35,674 bases of DNA from Holophagales bacterium (GCA_009837085.1 VXUF01000088.1:1-35674); one strand, 5' to 3'; positions 24,334 through 33,012 are shown, counted from the stretch's first letter. Numbers and translations: made by a program. The notes: a model not told the origin generated them from the letters alone.

Positions 24334-25310
24334 TCGGCGCCGGTGCTGGCGGCTTCCCCGGCGGTCACGTGCTCGGCGAGGAAGGCCCGGATGACCCGGA
24401 AGATCTCCTGCTGCTCGTCGGGTGTGAAGTTGCCGTGGCCCTTGCCCGGCACGGTGTGGATCCTGTTGACGACACCCGCCTTGTCCAGCTTCGCGTGCAG
24501 GTCGAGGGCGTGCTGGTAGGGCACGATGTTGTCGACGTCGCCGTGGATCGTCAGGATCGGCGGCAGTCCGGACCGGACGTAGGTGAGCGGCGACACGCGC
24601 TTGGCGAGTTCCATGCGGTCGCTGCGCGAGCCCATCCAGGCGACCGCGTAGCTCTTCGCGTTGACGCCCTCGAGCAGGTCGCCGACATCGGTGATCCCGA
24701 ACCAGTTGACGATGGCGGCGACCGGCATCTCGTACTCGTCGGCTGCGGCCCAGCCCGGCCGGTCGGCGTCGCGGCCGGGGCAGAGCCGGTCGAGGCCGGC
24801 GGAGGCCGGCAGCATGCCCGTCGTCAGGGAGAGGTGACCGCCTGCCGAGGCGCCAGTGACGACCAGGCGGGAGGTGTCGATGTTGTAGTCCTCGGCGTTC
24901 TCGTAGACCCAGCGCAGGGCGCAGCGGCAGTCCTCGACGGCGCCGGGCGCGAGGGCGTTGCGGCCCAACCTGTACTCGACGTTGACCACCGCCCAGCCCA
25001 TCTCGAGGTAGGGGAGTGCCCGCAGCACGCTCGACTCCTTCGTGCCGCCGACCCAGCCGCCGCCGTGGATGTAGATCAGGGTGGGCACCGGCCCCTGGCC
25101 GCGTGGGGTCATCACGTCGAGCTTGGACTCGTAGCCGTCAGCCGTCAGGTAGGTGATGTTCGGAGCGACGCGGTAGCGGCTCATGATGTCGACCGTCACC
25201 GACTCGCCGTCCTGAGAGAAGGCGGGAACCGGTGGAGTGAAGAGCAGGGCGGCGATGGCGATGGCCGCCGCGCCCGCGGCGCTGCGCGAGGTTCGGCTGA
25301 GTCGAGTCAC
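24330..25310 (-). CDS. Exported alpha/beta hydrolase, esterase/lipase type (HSL-like)
   Basis: A 326-residue hydrolase with a signal peptide (residues about 1-32, ending PAFSQ). The GTG at 25310 has GGGAGGT about 7 nt upstream. The oxyanion motif IHGGGW is at 81-86, the nucleophile elbow GASAGG places Ser155, and Asp260 (GDVDNIVP) and His292 (GKGHGNF) complete the triad. The HGGG form assigns it to the hormone-sensitive-lipase/carboxylesterase group that acts on short esters or lactones. Several Cys residues (DCRCALRW and CPGRD) could form a disulfide in the periplasm. It is 54 nt downstream of the tandem CoA-transferase gene and is coupled to the amidase gene, suggesting one unit that opens an ester and then an amide. 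Confidence 0.88.
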   Translation of the reverse strand: MTRLSRTSRSAAGAAAIAIAALLFTPPVPAFSQDGESVTVDIMSRYRVAPNITYLTADGYESKLDVMTPRGQGPVPTLIYIHGGGWVGGTKESSVLRALPYLEMGWAVVNVEYRLGRNALAPGAVEDCRCALRWVYENAEDYNIDTSRLVVTGASAGGHLSLTTGMLPASAGLDRLCPGRDADRPGWAAADEYEMPVAAIVNWFGITDVGDLLEGVNAKSYAVAWMGSRSDRMELAKRVSPLTYVRSGLPPILTIHGDVDNIVPYQHALDLHAKLDKAGVVNRIHTVPGKGHGNFTPDEQQEIFRVIRAFLAEHVTAGEAASTGAE

Positions 25311-25364
25311 TGTGGACCTCCCTTGTTGGATCGGGATGTGGTTGGTGAGGACGAAGTGTAGCGA

Positions 25365-27782
25365 TCAGGCGACGATGCCGCGGCCACGGTAGGCGGCGAT
25401 CTCGTGGGTGGAGAGCCCGAGGACATCGGCGAGGACGACATCGGTGTGCTCGCCGAGCAGGGGCGCCCGGCGAGGGCTGAGATCGTGCCCTTCGATACGG
25501 AACGGCGGCCCGACGAGTTCCAGGTCGCCCCACTCGGGGTGCTTTACGGTGGCGAAGGAGCCCCGGGCCCGCAGGTGGGAGTCGGCGTAGAGGTCCCGGG
25601 CGTCTCGCGACGGAGCGGCGGCGACGCCTGCCCGCAGGAGTTCGCGGGCCATCCAGTCGCGGTCCCGCTCCCTGGTCCAGGCGCCGACGAGCGCGTCGAG
25701 TTCCGTTTCGTTCCGCTTTCTGGCCGCTGCGGTTGCGAACCGGGAGTCCTCGACCAGCTCAGGCCTGCCTATCGTCGCCGCGAGCCGCGCGAACTCTTCG
25801 TCGTTGTGGACTTCGAGGGCCAGCCAGCGGTCGATGCCCCAGCAGCGATAGACACCGTGCGGCGCCGAGGAGCGGTGCGAGTTGCCGGCGCGCTCCGGGA
25901 TCGCGCCGGTCATTTCGTACTCGAGCAGGACCTCGCCGAGGATCGAGCTGACGCCTTCGCACTGCGAGTAGTCGATGAACTGGCCTTCGCCGGTACGGCT
26001 TCGGTGATGCAGCGCGGCAACAATCGAGAAGGCGAGCGTGATCGCGTTCATCAGATCGACGTCGCCGCCGCTGTGGGTCGGGTGATCGTCCGGGTAGCCG
26101 GAGATGTACGCGCCTCCGGCCACGCCCTGGTGGACCATGGCATAGCCGAGGTACTCGGTCTCCGGACCGCCGTGGCCGCGGCCCGACGAGGAGGCGACGA
26201 CCAGTGCCGGATTCGCCCGGCGCAGGCTGTCGTAGTCGAGGCCGAGCTTGACCATGGCGCCGGGACGCATGTTGTCGTAGATCACGTCGCACTCGCCGGC
26301 GAGGCGCAGGGCGAGTTCGCGGCCTTCCGCCTGGGACAGGTCGAGCGCCAGCGACCGCTTGTTCAGGTTCATCGTGTTGAAGGCCATGCCCGCGTCCTGG
26401 CCGATCTTTTGCGGCGCCTCCTCGGCACGCGGCCAGACCACCGAGCGGCGGGTCAGGTCGAGGCGCTTGGGTCCCTCGACCTTGATCACTTCGGCGCCCA
26501 GGGTCGACAGCAGGACGCCGGCGTAGGGGCCGGCCCACACCCAGGCGAACTCGGCCACCCGGATGCCCTCGAGCGGGAGCTTGCGGGCAACGGGATCGGC
26601 AGGCGGGACGCCTCCGGCCGGCTTTCCGTTACCGGCTGCCGAAACCTCGGTGCGGACCTCGTTCGAGTGTTCGTCGAGCAGCGGCGCCGGTCGCGAAACC
26701 CGAGGCGGCGACGCGTCCATCCGGTATGGCCAGCCGGCGTAGCGGCGTTTCCCGGCACGGGAGTGATCCACCTCGACGAAGTAGTCGCGGGCCAGGTACT
26801 GCTGGTAGTCCATCACGTCCGCGGCGTCGTGGATCGGTCCGACCGGGATGCCCAGTCTGGCCGCGCGGTGGTAGAGGTCGTCGCGCTTCTGTTCGAGGGC
26901 CCAGGCGTCGACCTTCGGAGCGATGTCCATCAGGTGGTGGCTGCGGTAGGCCATGTCCTTCCATTCGTCGCCCTGGCACCAGTCCGGATTGCCCATCAGC
27001 TCGCGGAAGAGCTCGAAGTGGTGGTCGTCGAAGGCGTTCAGGATGACGTAGCCGTCGCTGGTTTTCAGCCTGCCCATGGCCGGTGGCCGGTCCGGCACGC
27101 GCGACCAGGTCGTCTCGTGGTAACGGGCGCTGGCCGCGAGTGGCGCCACCATGCTGATCATCACGTCCTGAATCGAGACGTCGACGCGGGCGCCGCCGCC
27201 GTGGTTGCGTTCGTAGAGCTGAGCGGCGAGCGCCAGCGCGGTCACCAGGCCGGCATGGTAGCCGGCCTGATGGCCGCCCAGGGCGACCGGCGCGCGGTCG
27301 ATGTCGCGGGACCGGGCCGGCATCTGGTTGACCAGTCCACCGCCGTGAGTGAGCGTGAGCTCGCCGCCGGGCGCCCCGGAGCGGGGTCCCGAGAGGCCGT
27401 ACGGCGTGACCGCCGCGACGATCAGATCGGCCGGTGTTGCGACCGGCGGTTCCCGGTCGACAACCAGGGCGTCGGCGGTCCGGAGCAGTCCGTCGAGGGC
27501 CGCGCGATCGGCCTCGTCGTCCAGCTCGAGGACGACGCCGCGTTTGCTCGTGTTGCAGTAGAGGAACAGCGGTGAGCCTTCCGGATCGGAGCCGTTCGCC
27601 CGGCGGGCGTGGTCGCCCGCGGGCGGTTCGACCTTGATCACGTCGGCACCCAGGTCCGCAAGCAGCTTGCCGCAGTACGGGCCGGCGACGCCCTCCGCGA
27701 GTTCGATGATCCGGAGGCCGGTGAAGGGGCCGATGCCGTCGAGGGAACTCGTCGCCGATCCCGGTGGGTTTGGTCTGGTCAT
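25365..27782 (-). CDS. Tandem class III CoA-transferase (CaiB/BaiF), two-domain fusion A
   Basis: An 805-residue protein made of two CaiB/BaiF domains. The first covers about residues 20-375 and the second about 404-790; a Gly/Pro linker joins them at about 380-400. Each starts with the family signature: GLRIIELAEGVAGPYCGKLLADLGADVIKVE and, in the second, GIRVAEFAWVWAGPYAG with LGAEVIKVEGP (split here by position). The expected catalytic Asp is present in both: Asp201 in RVDVSIQD and Asp604 in FIDYSQCE. Family members move CoA between carboxylates, normally as interlocked homodimers of ~400-residue chains, so a fusion could form an intramolecular pseudo-dimer. The ATG at 27782 overlaps the serine-hydrolase stop (ATGA). 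Donor and acceptor acids are unknown. Confidence 0.9.
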   Translation of the reverse strand: MTRPNPPGSATSSLDGIGPFTGLRIIELAEGVAGPYCGKLLADLGADVIKVEPPAGDHARRANGSDPEGSPLFLYCNTSKRGVVLELDDEADRAALDGLLRTADALVVDREPPVATPADLIVAAVTPYGLSGPRSGAPGGELTLTHGGGLVNQMPARSRDIDRAPVALGGHQAGYHAGLVTALALAAQLYERNHGGGARVDVSIQDVMISMVAPLAASARYHETTWSRVPDRPPAMGRLKTSDGYVILNAFDDHHFELFRELMGNPDWCQGDEWKDMAYRSHHLMDIAPKVDAWALEQKRDDLYHRAARLGIPVGPIHDAADVMDYQQYLARDYFVEVDHSRAGKRRYAGWPYRMDASPPRVSRPAPLLDEHSNEVRTEVSAAGNGKPAGGVPPADPVARKLPLEGIRVAEFAWVWAGPYAGVLLSTLGAEVIKVEGPKRLDLTRRSVVWPRAEEAPQKIGQDAGMAFNTMNLNKRSLALDLSQAEGRELALRLAGECDVIYDNMRPGAMVKLGLDYDSLRRANPALVVASSSGRGHGGPETEYLGYAMVHQGVAGGAYISGYPDDHPTHSGGDVDLMNAITLAFSIVAALHHRSRTGEGQFIDYSQCEGVSSILGEVLLEYEMTGAIPERAGNSHRSSAPHGVYRCWGIDRWLALEVHNDEEFARLAATIGRPELVEDSRFATAAARKRNETELDALVGAWTRERDRDWMARELLRAGVAAAPSRDARDLYADSHLRARGSFATVKHPEWGDLELVGPPFRIEGHDLSPRRAPLLGEHTDVVLADVLGLSTHEIAAYRGRGIVA

Positions 27783-29557
27783 CGGAGCTTGTAGGCCTCC
27801 CTCGCGGATCTCAGCCAGTCGTGTTGGTCCTTGTCGCCGAAGTAGTAGAAGACGGCTCCGTTGGGCAGCATGAGGACGCCGATGCCGCCGTAGCCGAGCA
27901 TCTGCCGCACCCAGACCTGCTTCGTGCGGGTGCCGTCGGTGACCTGGATCTGCCGCGACCAGATCGAATTGTTGTACTTGTTCGGGTGGCCGTTGTGGAC
28001 GGCGTCCAGGCCCGGATCGTCCGCGTCTTCCTGCATCGCGGCGGCCACCATGCCCGGATGGAGCACCTGGCGGTCGCCGATCCGGCCGCGCTGGACGTTC
28101 AGCAGGTTGGCGATCTTCAGGATGTCGTCCGGGGTCCAGAACATGCCGTAGCCGCCGAAGACGTAGCCGTCGGCCCGGTTGTCCGTGCGCAGCGACTGGA
28201 GCGCTCCGGCGGAGAGACCCAGCGGCCGGTAGACCTCGGTGGCCAGGAACTCCAGCAGGTCGGCAGGCTCCTTTGGCGAGGCCCCCGCTTTCTGGCCCAG
28301 GTACCCGCTCATGGCCACGGACAGCAGAAACGCGTCCGTCGTGTGGTACACCCAGCGCTTGCCCGGCGGCTCCATCGTCGGGTAGGCGAGGGCGCCTCGC
28401 AGCTTGCGGTTCCGGTGCTCCGGCACGAAGAAGTTCAGTTCGGTCGTCGAGTTCTTCTCGTCGTCCTGGTTGCCCGTGTCCCAGTAGTGACCGGTCGCCA
28501 TGTCGAGGGCGTGCCCGAAGGTAACCCCGTGGAAGCTGCCCCGGGGCGGCTTGGGCACGTAGTCCCTGAGTTCGAGTTCGGTCACCTCGAAACCGTCCCG
28601 CTGCGCCAGCCGCATCAGCGCGACGGCGGCGACCGCGGTCTTGGCCGTCGAGTAGGACGGCAGGCGGATCTGCTCGGGATACGGGTAGTCGCCGTAGCGA
28701 GTGTGGATCGGGCCCTGGTAGTGGACGCCGCCGAAGGAGACGCCGAATGCGGTGAGGTGCTCGCGGTCGAAGCCGCCGCCGAACGCCTGCGGGTAGACCT
28801 GGGCGCGCGGATAGTCGTCCCGAATCTGCTCGATCGGCCGGACCGGCAGCCGAGAGGCCGCCTCGGCGGCGTAGGCCTCGAGTACAGCCCCTGCCTCGGG
28901 CGGCTCGCCGGAGGTGAAGCGCGTGGGGCCCGCGTTCCAGAGGTCGAACTTGAAGTACTTGCAGGTCTCCTGAGTGGCCTGGAAGGCCGCCGGCGAAGTG
29001 GCGCTGCCGTCGAACAGGAAGGACACGACACCGTGGTAGGCGCAGTTCTGGTTGCGCTCGACCAGGGTGATCGGCAACGAGGCCCGGCTTCTGCCGCCGT
29101 CTCCGGTCTCGCTCCAGATCCGGCCCGGACCGACGATGACGTTCCAGTAGGCGTCGCCGGTGTAGCGGAGCGCGCGGTTGGCGGGCACCAGGTGGGAGCC
29201 GCTCTGGACCAGGACGACGTCGGTCCGCGGAATGCGGCGCAGGGCGGAGACGATCGGCGGCTCATCCGCCCGCAGGTAGGTGTCGTGGTGGACCGTCCAG
29301 GAGGCTCCGCCGCCGCCGAAGAGCTGCAGCGTGCCGCGCATCTCGTGGCGCGGCGGCGCGGCGTTCTCCGGCAGGGCGAAGGCCGCGTTGTCGACGGGGG
29401 TCGGATGCTCACCGGCCAGGAGCTGGGATGCCGGCAGCGCGGTCCGCGCGACGTCACCCGAGCCTGCGAGGGGATCGCCGGGCAGGTCGCCGGCCGCCGT
29501 CGCGGGCTGGACGGCGGCAGCGCAGACGGTCCAGAGCAGGGCCGCGCATCGGGTCAT
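27779..29557 (-). CDS. Exported beta-lactamase-fold serine hydrolase
   Basis: A 592-residue protein with a signal peptide (residues 1-22, ending ATAAG). Residues about 60-250 form an unrecognised beta-rich domain containing an isolated disulfide candidate (NCAYHG and ETCKYF). The catalytic domain begins near 270: SYSTAK places the nucleophile Ser303 and Lys306 of the S-x-x-K motif, and VYHTTDAF provides Tyr404 of the second motif, with Thr instead of the usual Asn or Ser two residues later. GYGGIGVLML near the end is in the place of the third motif. The fold includes class C beta-lactamases, D-amino-acid peptidases and esterases; resistance activity should not be assumed. It is the first gene of the unit with the CoA-transferase, esterase and amidase; TACCAT lies 8 nt before the ATG. 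Confidence 0.83.
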   Translation of the reverse strand: MTRCAALLWTVCAAAVQPATAAGDLPGDPLAGSGDVARTALPASQLLAGEHPTPVDNAAFALPENAAPPRHEMRGTLQLFGGGGASWTVHHDTYLRADEPPIVSALRRIPRTDVVLVQSGSHLVPANRALRYTGDAYWNVIVGPGRIWSETGDGGRSRASLPITLVERNQNCAYHGVVSFLFDGSATSPAAFQATQETCKYFKFDLWNAGPTRFTSGEPPEAGAVLEAYAAEAASRLPVRPIEQIRDDYPRAQVYPQAFGGGFDREHLTAFGVSFGGVHYQGPIHTRYGDYPYPEQIRLPSYSTAKTAVAAVALMRLAQRDGFEVTELELRDYVPKPPRGSFHGVTFGHALDMATGHYWDTGNQDDEKNSTTELNFFVPEHRNRKLRGALAYPTMEPPGKRWVYHTTDAFLLSVAMSGYLGQKAGASPKEPADLLEFLATEVYRPLGLSAGALQSLRTDNRADGYVFGGYGMFWTPDDILKIANLLNVQRGRIGDRQVLHPGMVAAAMQEDADDPGLDAVHNGHPNKYNNSIWSRQIQVTDGTRTKQVWVRQMLGYGGIGVLMLPNGAVFYYFGDKDQHDWLRSAREAYKLR

Positions 29558-29565
29558 GGCGGCTG

Positions 29566-29571
29566 ATGGTA
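29566..29571 (-). promoter_or_regulatory. Candidate leaderless -10 element (TACCAT) of the serine hydrolase unit
   Basis: On the minus strand TACCAT is followed by 8 nt and the ATG at 29557, with no ribosome-binding site between. It would drive the four-gene run to 22912. It lies in the 47-nt gap divergent from the exonuclease gene. Confidence 0.42.
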
Positions 29572-29604
29572 GCTTGCCGGCGTCGCCCGGATGCGTCGCC
29601 CGCC

Positions 29605-30492
29605 ATGTACGTCCACCTGATCGACGGCACCTACGAGCTCTTTCGCCACCACTTCGGCGCGCCGAGCTATCAGAACGAGGACGGGCTCGAGGTGGGGGCG
29701 GTGCGCGGCGTCGTCTTCTCCGTGCTCGGCATGTTCCGCGATGGGGCGACCCACGTGGCGGTGGCGACCGACCAGGTGATCGAGTCGTTTCGCAACGACA
29801 TGTGGCCCGGGTACAAGACCGGCGAGGGGATCGAACCGGAGTTGCGGGCCCAGTTCCCGGTGCTGGAGGAGGCCCTGGCCGCGCTCGGGGTCACGGTCTG
29901 GCCGATGGTCGAGCACGAGGCAGACGACGGGCTTGCCAGCGGCGCCGCGATGGCGGCCGCGGACGAGCGGGTCGTCGAGGTCCGCATCTGCACGCCGGAC
30001 AAGGATCTGGCCCAGTGCGTCGACGCCGGCCGGGGCGGCAAGACGGTGCAGGTGGACCGCCGGCGCGGTCTGCGCTGGGAGGCCGACGGCATCCGCGAGA
30101 AGTTCGGTGTCGAGCCGGAGTCGATCCCGGACTACCTGGCGCTGGTCGGCGACAGCGCCGACGGTTTCCCGGGTCTTCGCGGCTGGGGCGCCAAGTCGAC
30201 GGCGACGGTGCTCGCGCACTACCTGCACCTGGAGCACATCCCGGACGAGCCGTGGAACTGGGCCGTGAAGGTGCGGGGCCGGGATCGCCTGGCGGCGACG
30301 TTCCGTGAGGAGCGGGCGTCGGCGGAGCTGTTCCGGGAACTCGCGACCCTGGTTCGCGATGCGCCGGTCAGTGGCTCCATCGACGAACTTCGCTGGCGCG
30401 GCCCGCGGCCCGAGCTGGGGGCGGTGGCGGGACGGCTGGCGGCGCCCGGCCTGGTCCAGCAGGCGGAGCGAGTGGCCACGGACTCGACGTAG
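29605..30492 (+). CDS. Stand-alone 5'-3' exonuclease (PolI N-terminal/FEN family)
   Basis: A 295-residue nuclease resembling the 5'-nuclease domain of DNA polymerase I, without the polymerase. I chose the ATG at 29605, giving MYVHLIDGTYELFR; an in-frame ATG at 29566 adds 13 unlikely residues. The acidic metal ligands are present: Asp7, Asp56 (ATDQ), Glu105/Asp107/Asp108 (EHEADDG), Asp132/Asp134 (TPDKDLAQ) and Asp183/Asp186 (VGDSADGFPG). The helix-hairpin-helix that binds duplex DNA follows as GLRGWGAKSTATVL (190-203). Such stand-alone proteins would remove flaps or RNA primers. No Shine-Dalgarno site is visible. The gene is followed after 13 nt by the MTHFR gene, with no obvious shared function; it may simply be a shared transcript. 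Confidence 0.87.
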   Translation: MYVHLIDGTYELFRHHFGAPSYQNEDGLEVGAVRGVVFSVLGMFRDGATHVAVATDQVIESFRNDMWPGYKTGEGIEPELRAQFPVLEEALAALGVTVWPMVEHEADDGLASGAAMAAADERVVEVRICTPDKDLAQCVDAGRGGKTVQVDRRRGLRWEADGIREKFGVEPESIPDYLALVGDSADGFPGLRGWGAKSTATVLAHYLHLEHIPDEPWNWAVKVRGRDRLAATFREERASAELFRELATLVRDAPVSGSIDELRWRGPRPELGAVAGRLAAPGLVQQAERVATDST

Positions 30493-30505
30493 GATCCGCT
30501 TCGTT

Positions 30506-32296
30506 GTGAAGCTGATCGACAAGCTGCGCTCGGCGATCGCCGAGGAGCGGCCCTTTTACTCGTTCGAGTACTTCCCGCCCAAGACGGAGGCCGGGATCGA
30601 GAATCTCTACGCGCGCATCGAGCGCATGGGGCGTCTTGAGCCGGCGTTCGTCGACGTGACCTGGGGCGCCGGGGGCAGCACGGCGGAGTTGACCTTCGAA
30701 CTGGCGAACACGATCGAGAACGTGCTGGGTCTCGAAACGATGATGCACCTGACCTGCACCAACATGCCGCGGCGCCGGATCGCTGCGGTGCTGGACGACT
30801 GCCGCGCGCGGGGCATCGGCAACATCCTGGCGCTGCGTGGGGATCCGCCCCGCGGCAGGGGGGCCTGGTCGCCGATCGCCGACGGCTTCTCGCATGCCTC
30901 GGACCTAGTGCGGTTCATCCGCGAGGAGCATGGTGACCACTTCGGCGTTTGCGTCGGCGGTTACCCGGAGGGTCACCCGGAGGCCCCGAGCCGGGAGCGC
31001 GATCTGGACCATCTGGCCGAAAAGGTGGCGACCGGAGCGGACTTCGTGATCACGCAGATGTTCTACGAGCCGGAGCTGTACTTCCGCTTCCTGGAGGAGT
31101 GCCGGGAACGCGGCGTCGATTGTCCGATCGTTCCCGGACTGGCGCCGATCAACGGCTACCTGTCTTTCCAGCGCATCACGGGCTTCGGCGCCAGCGCGCC
31201 GCCCGAGATCGTCAGCGAAATCGAAGCGCGCCGGTTCCACGACGCCTCGGTCCGCGAGTACGGCCAGGATCTGTTGACCGGCATCTGCAGCCGCCTGCTC
31301 GAAGGCGGCGCCCCTGGGCTTCACTTCTACACCCTGAACCTCGAGCGTTCGGTACAGGTCATCCTCGACCGCCTCGGCATCGTGCCGGAGCGCATCGAGC
31401 GTGTCTTGCCGTGGCGAAGCGCGACGGCGGTCCAGCGCCCCAGGGAGGACGTCCGCCCGATCTTCTGGGCCAACCGGCCGAAGAGCTACCTCGCCCGGAC
31501 CCAGGACTGGGATGAGTTTCCGAACGGACGCTGGGGCGACGCCGGTTCACCCGCGTTCGGCGATCTCGGCGATCACCATCTCGCGTTTCGACCGATCAGG
31601 TCCGATCTGGCCCGTGAGCGGTGGGGCCGCGAATTGCACTCCATCGACCAGGTGCGCGAGGTGTTCGCGGGGTTCTGCCGCGGCGATGTCGACGGGATTC
31701 CCTGGTACGACTGGCCGCTGGACCTGGAGAGCGAACCGCTACGCAACGCCCTGGTGCGGCTGAACCTGGCGGGACTGCTCACGATCAACTCGCAGCCGCG
31801 GGTGACCGGAGCTCCGTCTGATGATCCCGCGGTTGGCTGGGGCGGCGCCGGAGGCCGCGTGTACCAGAAGGCGTACCTCGAGTTCTTCGTGGCGCCGGAG
31901 CAGGTGCCGACGCTACTGGCGGCGTTGGACGCCGGACCGAGCCTGACGTATCACGCGATCGACCGGTCCGGCACGGCCCACAGCAACTGCGACACGGTCA
32001 ACGCCGTGACCTGGGGCGTGTACCCGGGTGAGGAAATCCGCCAGCCGACGCTCGTCGATCCGCGTTCGTTCGAGGTGTGGAAGGACGAGGCTTTCGATCT
32101 GTGGCTGTCCTCGTGGGCGGCTGTGTACGACGAAGGAAGCGAGTCGCGGCGCCTGTTACAGCGCATCCACGACACCTACTTCCTGGTCAACGTCGTCGAC
32201 AACGACTACGTCGACGGTGACCTGCTCGGCTACCTGCTCGATGCCGTTCAGGCCGACGAGCCACCGTCCATGACGATCGTCGCGCCGGTCACGTAG
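30506..32296 (+). CDS. Eukaryote-type methylenetetrahydrofolate reductase with C-terminal SAM-binding regulatory domain
   Basis: A 596-residue MTHFR, twice the length of ordinary bacterial MetF (about 300). It reduces 5,10-methylene-THF to 5-methyl-THF for methionine synthesis, using FAD. The GTG at 30506 is the likely start; the upstream frame lies inside the exonuclease gene. Catalytic domain, residues 1-300: SFEYFPPKTEAG with Glu21 (the proton-donating Glu), ILALRGDPP (107-115), VGGYPEGHPEA (150-160), TGADFVITQMFYE (177-188) and PGLHFYTLN (270-278). A linker, PREDVRPIFW, then leads to residues 320-580 with NRPKSYL, DEFPNGRWGD, LTINSQP (425-431), VGWGGAGGRVYQKAYLEFF, NAVTWGVYPGEEIRQPT and VNVVDNDY. 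From memory these match human MTHFR, whose C-terminal domain binds S-adenosylmethionine and inhibits the enzyme. The last 16 codons overlap the convergent SDR gene. Family and domain call are confident; regulation by SAM is inferred. Confidence 0.93.
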   Translation: MKLIDKLRSAIAEERPFYSFEYFPPKTEAGIENLYARIERMGRLEPAFVDVTWGAGGSTAELTFELANTIENVLGLETMMHLTCTNMPRRRIAAVLDDCRARGIGNILALRGDPPRGRGAWSPIADGFSHASDLVRFIREEHGDHFGVCVGGYPEGHPEAPSRERDLDHLAEKVATGADFVITQMFYEPELYFRFLEECRERGVDCPIVPGLAPINGYLSFQRITGFGASAPPEIVSEIEARRFHDASVREYGQDLLTGICSRLLEGGAPGLHFYTLNLERSVQVILDRLGIVPERIERVLPWRSATAVQRPREDVRPIFWANRPKSYLARTQDWDEFPNGRWGDAGSPAFGDLGDHHLAFRPIRSDLARERWGRELHSIDQVREVFAGFCRGDVDGIPWYDWPLDLESEPLRNALVRLNLAGLLTINSQPRVTGAPSDDPAVGWGGAGGRVYQKAYLEFFVAPEQVPTLLAALDAGPSLTYHAIDRSGTAHSNCDTVNAVTWGVYPGEEIRQPTLVDPRSFEVWKDEAFDLWLSSWAAVYDEGSESRRLLQRIHDTYFLVNVVDNDYVDGDLLGYLLDAVQADEPPSMTIVAPVT

Positions 32297-33012
32297 CTGC
32301 CCATCTTCGACGCCAGGAACACCGCCGCGCCGGCGATTTCGTTCGGCTGCGCGTGCCGGCCGACCGGCGTCCGGCTGGCGATCGCCTGCCGTTTCTCCTC
32401 GGAGTCGACGAGCACGCTGGCGAAGTAGGTCTCCACGACACCGGGTGCGATCGCATTGACGCGGATGCCGAACTGGCCGAGTTCCTTGGCCCAGCCGCGG
32501 GTCATGTTGAGCACCGCTGCCTTGGTCAGCGCATAGGTCAGTTCGTTCGGGCCGGGGCGCAGACCGGCGATCGAGGCGACGCTGATCACGTTGCCCGAAC
32601 CCTGCTTCTTCATCAGCCGGGCCGCCTGCTGGATATGGACGAAGTACCCCTTGAGGTTGACTTCCAGGGTCTTGTCGAAGGCCCACTCCGGCATGTCGAT
32701 CGCCGGCCCGAAGTACGGGTTCGTGGCGGCATTGTTGACGAGGATGTCGAGCCGTCCGAACTCGTTCTCGATGCGCTCGAACAGGCCCGCAATCTGCTCC
32801 ACGTTGCCGGCGTGACAGGCGATCGGCACCGCCCTGCCGCCGTCGGCCTCGATCGACTCGGCGACCTTGTCGAGCCCCTCCTGCTTGCGCGAGGCCAGAA
32901 CCACGGTTGCGCCCTGTTCGGCGAAGCCGCGGGCGATGGCCTCGCCGATGCCGCGCGAGGCGCCGGTGACGAGGGCGATCTGATCGGTGAGGCTGAAGTC
33001 GAGGATGGGCAT
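32248..33012 (-). CDS. Short-chain dehydrogenase/reductase (FabG-like)
   Basis: A 254-residue classical SDR. The ATG at 33012 has AGGAGA about 9 nt upstream; the frame runs on without relevant sequence. Motifs are TGASRGIG (16-23), VNNAATNP (92-99), SVASIAG with catalytic Ser near 144 and YALTK (Tyr160, Lys164), then NAIAPGVVET and a C terminus VTGATIVMDGGSSA. SRK after the second strand (40-43) suggests NADP(H). This type usually acts on 3-oxoacyl or 3-hydroxyacyl compounds and on small ketones. Its final 16 codons, including the conserved MDGG turn, are antisense to the end of the MTHFR gene (32248-32296). A possible -10, TATGCT, lies at 33058-33063 on the minus strand. Confidence 0.9.
   Translation of the reverse strand: MPILDFSLTDQIALVTGASRGIGEAIARGFAEQGATVVLASRKQEGLDKVAESIEADGGRAVPIACHAGNVEQIAGLFERIENEFGRLDILVNNAATNPYFGPAIDMPEWAFDKTLEVNLKGYFVHIQQAARLMKKQGSGNVISVASIAGLRPGPNELTYALTKAAVLNMTRGWAKELGQFGIRVNAIAPGVVETYFASVLVDSEEKRQAIASRTPVGRHAQPNEIAGAAVFLASKMGSYVTGATIVMDGGSSA

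Noticed and set aside
25404..27575. A 723-codon open frame on the plus strand
   Set aside because: It is the complement of the tandem CoA-transferase gene, whose family motifs run the full length. High G+C makes long antisense frames common, and its translation shows no motif or export signal.
27779..29557. Serine hydrolase as an antibiotic-resistance beta-lactamase
   Set aside because: SxxK is present, but the second motif is YHT rather than YxN/YxS and the protein has a long extra N-terminal domain. The operon context is catabolic.
30490..30495. TAGGAT 10 nt before the MTHFR start as another leaderless -10 element
   Set aside because: Its TAG is the stop codon of the exonuclease gene, so the match is forced in part. 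I left it out of the set.
30305..30505. A 67-codon upstream extension of the MTHFR frame
   Set aside because: It overlaps the exonuclease gene in another frame and is Arg/Trp-rich. Similarity to MTHFR starts after the GTG at 30506.
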